Shown here: positions 58,975 to 64,000 of the stretch, one piece after another
Numbering within the stretch: position 1 is the stretch's first letter
How the letters are laid out: each line of letters begins with the position of its first letter
Source of the DNA: Pontederia crassipes
Lineage: Eukaryota; Streptophyta; Magnoliopsida; Commelinales; Pontederiaceae
Reading direction: 5' to 3'
DNA: 64,000 bases
Assembly (NCBI GenBank): GCA_030549335.1
Contig: CM060184.1
Location: forward strand, 42,425,909-42,489,908
The notes under the pieces: generated by a model
What the model was told of the DNA's origin: nothing
The model's input: only the letters and a program-made list of their open reading frames with translations
The model's database searches: none
Translations under genes and position numbers: made by a program

Positions 58975-61900
58975 GCATGTCCCTCCTTTAAATGAGGGAC
59001 ACGGTGTCTTCCTTTTTCTTATTCATCAGTTCAAGAATCTATGAATCAGATTTAAAGTCTTAAAATGAAATTGAATAAAATAAGATTCATAGATTTCTAA
59101 TCCAATGGATAGAAACATAAGGGACACGGTGTCTCTCTTTTAAAGAGGGGACACCTTCATTTTTTCCATTTATGAACTTAATGAGCATGTCCTCCCGGTG
59201 TCTTCCTTTTTCTTATTTATCAGAACAAGAATCTATGAATCATATTTAAAGTTTTTAAATGAAAATTAATAAAATAGGATTCATAGATTTCTAATCCAAT
59301 GGATAGAAACATAGGGGACACGGTGTCCCTCCTTTAAAGAGGGGACACCTTCATTTTTAACATTTATGGACTTAATTTGCATGTACCTCCTTTAAATGAG
59401 GGACACAATGTCTTCCTATTTCTTATTTAACAGATCTAGAATATATGAATTAGATTAAAAGTCTTTAAATGAAAATGAATAAATTAGGATTCATAGATTT
59501 CTAATCCAATGGATAGAAACATAGGGGACACGGTGTCCCTCCTTAAAAGAGGGGACACCTTCATTTTTTCCATTCATGGACTTATTGAGCGCGTCCCTCC
59601 TTTAAATGAGGGACACGGTATCTCCCTTTTTCTTATTTATTAGATCAAGAACCTATGAATCATATTTGAACTCTTTAAATGAAAAAGAATAAAATAAGAT
59701 TCATAGATTTCTTATCCAATGGATAGAAACATAGGGGACACGATGTCCCTCCTTTAAAGAGGGGACACCTTCATTTCTTCCATTTATGGACTTCATGAGC
59801 GTGTCCCTCCTTTAAATGATGGACACGGTGCCTCGCTTTTTCTTATTTATTAGATCAAGAATCTTTGAATCAGATTTAAAATCTTTAAATGAAAATGAAT
59901 AAAATAGGATTCATAGATTTCTAATCCAATGGATAGAAAAATAGGGGACACGGTGTTCCTCCTTTAAACAGGGGAAACCTTCATTTTTTCCATTTTTGGA
60001 ACTAATGAGCGTGTCCCTCCTTTAAATGAGGGACACGGTATCTCTCTTTTTCTTATTTATCAGATCAAGAATTTATGAATCAGATTTAAAATCTTTAAAT
60101 GAAAATGAATAAAATAGGATTCATAGATTTCTAATCCAATGGATAGAAACATAAGGGACATGGTGTCCCTCCTTTAAACAGGTGGCACCTTCATTTTTTC
60201 CATTTATGACCTTAATGAGCGTGTCCCTCCTTTAAATGATGGACCCGATGTCTCCCTTTTTCTTATTTATCAAATCAAGAATCTATGAATCAAATTTAAA
60301 GCCTTTAAATGAAAATGAATAAAATAAGATTCATAGATTTCTAATCCAATGGATAGAAACATAGGGAACACGGTGTCCCTCCTCTAAAGAGAGAACACCT
60401 TCATTTTTTCCATTTATGAACTTAATGAGCGTGTCCCTCCTTTAAATGAGGGACATGGTATCTCCCTTTTTCTTATTTATCAGATCAAGAATCTATGAAT
60501 CATATTTAAAGTCTTTAAATGAAAATGAATAAAATACGATTCATAGATTTCTTATCCAATGGATACAAACATAGAGGACATAGTGTCCCTCCTTCAAAGA
60601 GGTGACACCTTCATTTTTTCTATTTATGGACTTAATGAGCGACACGGTGTCTCCATTTTTCTTATTTATGAGATCAAGAATCTATGAATCGGATTTAAAG
60701 TATTTAAATGAAAATGAATAAAATAGAATTCATAGATTTCTAATTCAATGGATGGAAACATAGGGGACACGATTTCCCTTCTTTAAAGAGGGGACACCTT
60801 CATTTTTACCATTTATAGACTTAATGAGCATGTCCTCCTTTAAACGAGGGACACGGTGTCTCCTTTTTTCTTATTTATGAGATCAAAAATTTATGAATCA
60901 GATTTAAAATCTTTAAATGAAAATAAATAAAATATGATTCATAAATTTCTAATCCAATGGATAGAAACATAAGGTACATGGTGTCCCTCCTTTAATGAGG
61001 GGACAACTTCATTTTTTTCATTTATGGACTTAATCATCACGTCCCTCCTTTAAATGAGGGACACGGTGTCTCCCTTTTTCTTATTTATCAGATCAAGAAT
61101 CTAAGATTCAGATTTAAAGGCTATAAATGAAAATGAATAAAACAGGATTCATAGATTTCTAATCCAATGGATAGAAACATAGGGGACACAGTGCCCATCC
61201 TTTAAATAGGGGACACCTTCATTTTATTGGATTTATGGACTTAATGTGCGTGTCCCTCCTTGAAATGAGGGACACAATGTCTCCCTTTTTCTTATTTATC
61301 AGATCAAAAATCTATGAATCAGATTTAAAGTCTTAAATGAAAATGAATAAAAATGTATGAATACATTTTTAATCCACTGAATAGAAACATAGGGGACACG
61401 GTGTCCTTCCTTTAAAGAGGGGACACCTTCATTTTTTCCATTTATGGATTTAATGAGTGTGTCCCTCCTTTAAATGAGGGACACGGTGTCTCCCTTTTTC
61501 TTATTTATCAGATTAAGAATCTATGAGTCAGATTTAAAGTCTTTAAATAAAAATGAATAAAATAGGATTCATTGATTTCTTATCCCATGGATAGAAACAT
61601 AGGGGACACAGTGCCCCTCCTTTAAAGTGGGGACACCTTCTTTTTTCCATTTATGGACTTAATGAGCGTGTCCCTCCTTTAAATGAGGGACACAATGTCT
61701 CCCTTTTTCTTATTTATCAGATCAAGAATTTATGAATCAGATTTAAAGTCTTTAAATGAAAATGAATAAATAGGATTCATAGATTTCTAATCCAATGGAT
61801 AGAAATATAGGGGACATGGTGTCCCTCCTTAAAAGAGGGGACACGTTCATTTTTTTCCATTTATGGACTTAATGAGCGTGTACCTCCTTTAAATTAGGGA

Positions 61901-63523
61901 CACGATGTCTTTCTTTTTCTTATTTATCAGAACAAGAATCTATGAATCAGATTTAAAATATTTAAATGAAAATGAATAAAATATGTTTCATACATTTCTA
62001 ATTCAATGGATGGAAACATAGGGGACACGGTGTCTCTCCTTTAAAGAGGGGACACCTTCAATTTTTTTCTATTTATGAACTTAATGAGTGTGTCCTTCCT
62101 TTAACGGTGTCTCGATTTTTCTTATTTATCAGATCAAGAATCTATGAATCAGATTTAAAGTCCTTAAATGAAAATGAATAAAATAGGATTCATAGATTTC
62201 TAATCCAATGGATAGAAATGTAGGGGACATGGTGTCCCTCCTTTGAAGAGGGGGCACCTTCATTTTTTTCCTTTATGGACTTAACGAACGTGTCCCTCCT
62301 TTAAATGAGGGACACGGTGTCTCTCTTTTTCTTATTTATCAGATCAATAATTTATGAATCAGATTTAAAGTCTTTAAATGAAAATGAATAAAATAGGATT
62401 CATAGATTTCTTATCCAATGGATAGAAACTTAGGCGGCGCGGTATCCCTCCTTTAAAGAGGGGACACCTTCGTTTTTTCCATTTATGGACTTAATGAGCG
62501 TGTCCCTCCTTGAAATGAGGGAGATGGTGTCTCCCTTTTTCTTATTTATTAGATCAAGAATTTATGAATCAGATTTAACATCCTTAAATGAAAATGAATA
62601 AAATAGCATTCATAGATTTTTAATCCAATGGATGGAAACATAGAGGACATGGTGTCCTTCCTTTAAAGAGGGGACATCTTCATTTTTTCCATTTATGGAC
62701 TTAATGAGCGTGTCCCTCCTTTAAATGAGGGACACGATGTCTCCCTTTTTTTTATTTATCAGATCAAGAATCTATGAATCAGATTTAAAATCTTTGAATG
62801 AAAATGAATAAAATAGGATTCATAGATTTCTAATCCAATGGATAGAAACATAGGGGACATGGTGTCCTTTCTTTAAAGAGGGGACATCTTCATTTTTTCC
62901 ATTTATGGACTTAATGAGCGTGTCCCTCCTTTAAATGAGGGATACGGTGTCTCCCTTTTTTTATTTTTCAGATCAAGAATCTATGAATCAGATTTAAAAT
63001 CTTTGAATGAAAATGAATAAAATAGGATTCACAGATTTTTAATCCAATGGATAGAAACATAGGGGACACGGTGTCCTTCCTTTAAAGAGGGGAAACCTTC
63101 ATTTTTTCCATTTATGGACATAATTAGAGTGTCCCTCCTTTAAATGAGGGACACGATGTCTCCCATTTTCTTATTTATCAGATCATGAATCTATGAATCA
63201 GATTTAAAGTCTTTAAATGAAAATGAATGAAATATGATTCATAGATTTCTAATCCAATGGATAGAAACATAGAGGACACGGTGTCCCTCCTTTAAAGAGG
63301 GGACACCTTCATTTTTTTCATTTATGGACTTAATGAACGTGTCCCTCCTTTAAATGAGGGACACAGTATCTTCTTTTTTCTTATTTATCATATCAAGAAT
63401 CTATATCAGATTTAAAGTCTTTAAATGAAAATGAATAAAATAGGATTCATATATTTCTAATTCAATGTATAAAAACATAGGGGACACGGTGTCCCTCCTT
63501 TAAAGTGGGGACACCTTCATTTA
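58975..63523. repeat. Tandem array, about 22 units of about 210 bp
   Basis: The landmark ATAGGGGACAC(G)GTGTCCC recurs at about 59,117, 59,311, 59,521, 59,731, 59,941, 60,151, 60,361, 60,571, 60,760 and so on to 63,477, a period of about 210 with a few units shortened by 10-20. Each unit contains: GGGACACGGTGTCCC; a hairpin with 9-bp stem GTGTCCCTC/GAGGGACAC (for example 60,011-60,036); a similar GGTGTCCCTC/GAGGGGACACC pair; and a 12-bp inverted pair AATCTATGAATC/GATTCATAGATT (for example 60,490-60,501 and 60,539-60,550). No coding frame. Units differ by a few percent. Confidence 0.95.
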
Positions 63524-63604
63524 AACTTTAAAGTTATAATCAAATCAAAGGTATCCTTTAAACTTCAAACTTTAAATTAGTAGTAGTTCAAATCAAATGC
63601 GCCT

Positions 63605-63790
63605 TTTAAAGTTCAAACTTTCTAATTTTTATTTTATTTTTTATATAATATAATTAGTATTATTCTATAATCTATAATATATGACTTTAGTGACTACTTT
63701 AATTATTATTAAATTATTATATAGTTAAAATTTCAAATACATTAGTCATTAGGTCATTAATTCATAATTATTAATTAAATAAATTAGTAT
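63605..63790. repeat. Direct repeat flanking the tandem array (right copy)
   Basis: Counterpart of 58,505-58,690 in the same orientation, about 5.1 kb away, with small indels. The DNA from 63,524 also has AACTTTAAA words that close the array. Confidence 0.7.
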
Positions 63791-64000
63791 AAAACTATAA
63801 TATTAGTAGTATACTATTATAGAGAATTAAGTTAAGTTATAAGATGAATTCCTAATCTTGTCTTCGAGTATGTGTATCAAACCAAGTTATAAGATTTTAT
63901 AATGAATCATGAATGTAGGAATTAAGATTTTTAATTTTTCGTTTAGTAATCATGATAGCATACTCACAATAGCCGCTATTAGAGACTAATTTTAAAAGAA
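63791..64000. other. AT-rich end of window, nothing recognised
   Basis: No gene or repeat boundary seen. Confidence 0.4.

Noticed and set aside
58975..63523. A repeat array that could be mistaken for CRISPR
   Set aside because: Whole 210-bp units repeat with no unique spacers, in a plant nuclear context. It is a tandem repeat.
1..64000. tRNA or rRNA genes and organelle insertions
   Set aside because: I saw no cloverleaf with conserved box sequences and no rRNA or plastid gene blocks. A covariance-model scan could still find a degraded tRNA.

Overview
The window is nuclear DNA of a flowering plant. A monocot is likely but not proven: the one host gene has a very GC-rich first exon, and the rest is dominated by Ty3/gypsy, Copia, CACTA and hAT elements. 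The species cannot be named from the sequence. Only one ordinary gene is visible, and about 90% of the window is transposon-derived.

Region 1 (1-5,300). JAC1, the J-domain protein needed for the chloroplast accumulation (light-movement) response, lies on the minus strand. Nine exons with consistent phases give about 658 codons before the gene leaves the window inside the J-domain region. A TC/GT microsatellite and a G-run cluster lie just upstream. Nothing is recognised at 4,000-5,300.

Region 2 (5,340-37,213). A degraded gypsy LTR and gag (to about 8,130) are followed by a Russian-doll nest. An outer hAT element (H1, 8,219-37,205, 8-bp target duplication GAGAGGAG) has its transposase gene split twice. 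The first split is by a second hAT (H2, 9,861-15,719), which itself carries a 1-kb CACTA element (10,545-11,580). The second split is by a 19-kb CACTA element (C1, 16,565-35,753). C1 holds a short-LTR retroelement (L2), a solo Copia LTR, and an element with 3-kb LTRs and only about 0.5 kb between them (L1), which interrupts the last exon of C1's second gene. Target-site duplications and rejoining reading frames support most boundaries.

Region 3 (37,214-58,380). Two Ty3/gypsy elements, each about 9-10 kb: G1 on the plus strand (37,631-46,476) and G2 on the minus strand (47,790-57,832). Both have paired LTRs, primer-binding sites resembling initiator Met-tRNA sites, and decayed gag-pol. G2 sits inside an element with long inverted-repeat arms.

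Region 4 (58,380-64,000). AT-rich DNA holding a tandem array of about 22 units of about 210 bp (58,975-63,523), each with several inverted repeats, flanked by a 180-bp direct repeat.

The most unusual theme is that LTRs of three unrelated retroelements (G1, G2, the Copia solo LTR) each carry a cluster of the palindrome CGGTCGACCG and its variants. A fourth LTR carries a similar cluster of another palindrome-like word. No intact transposon protein was found.
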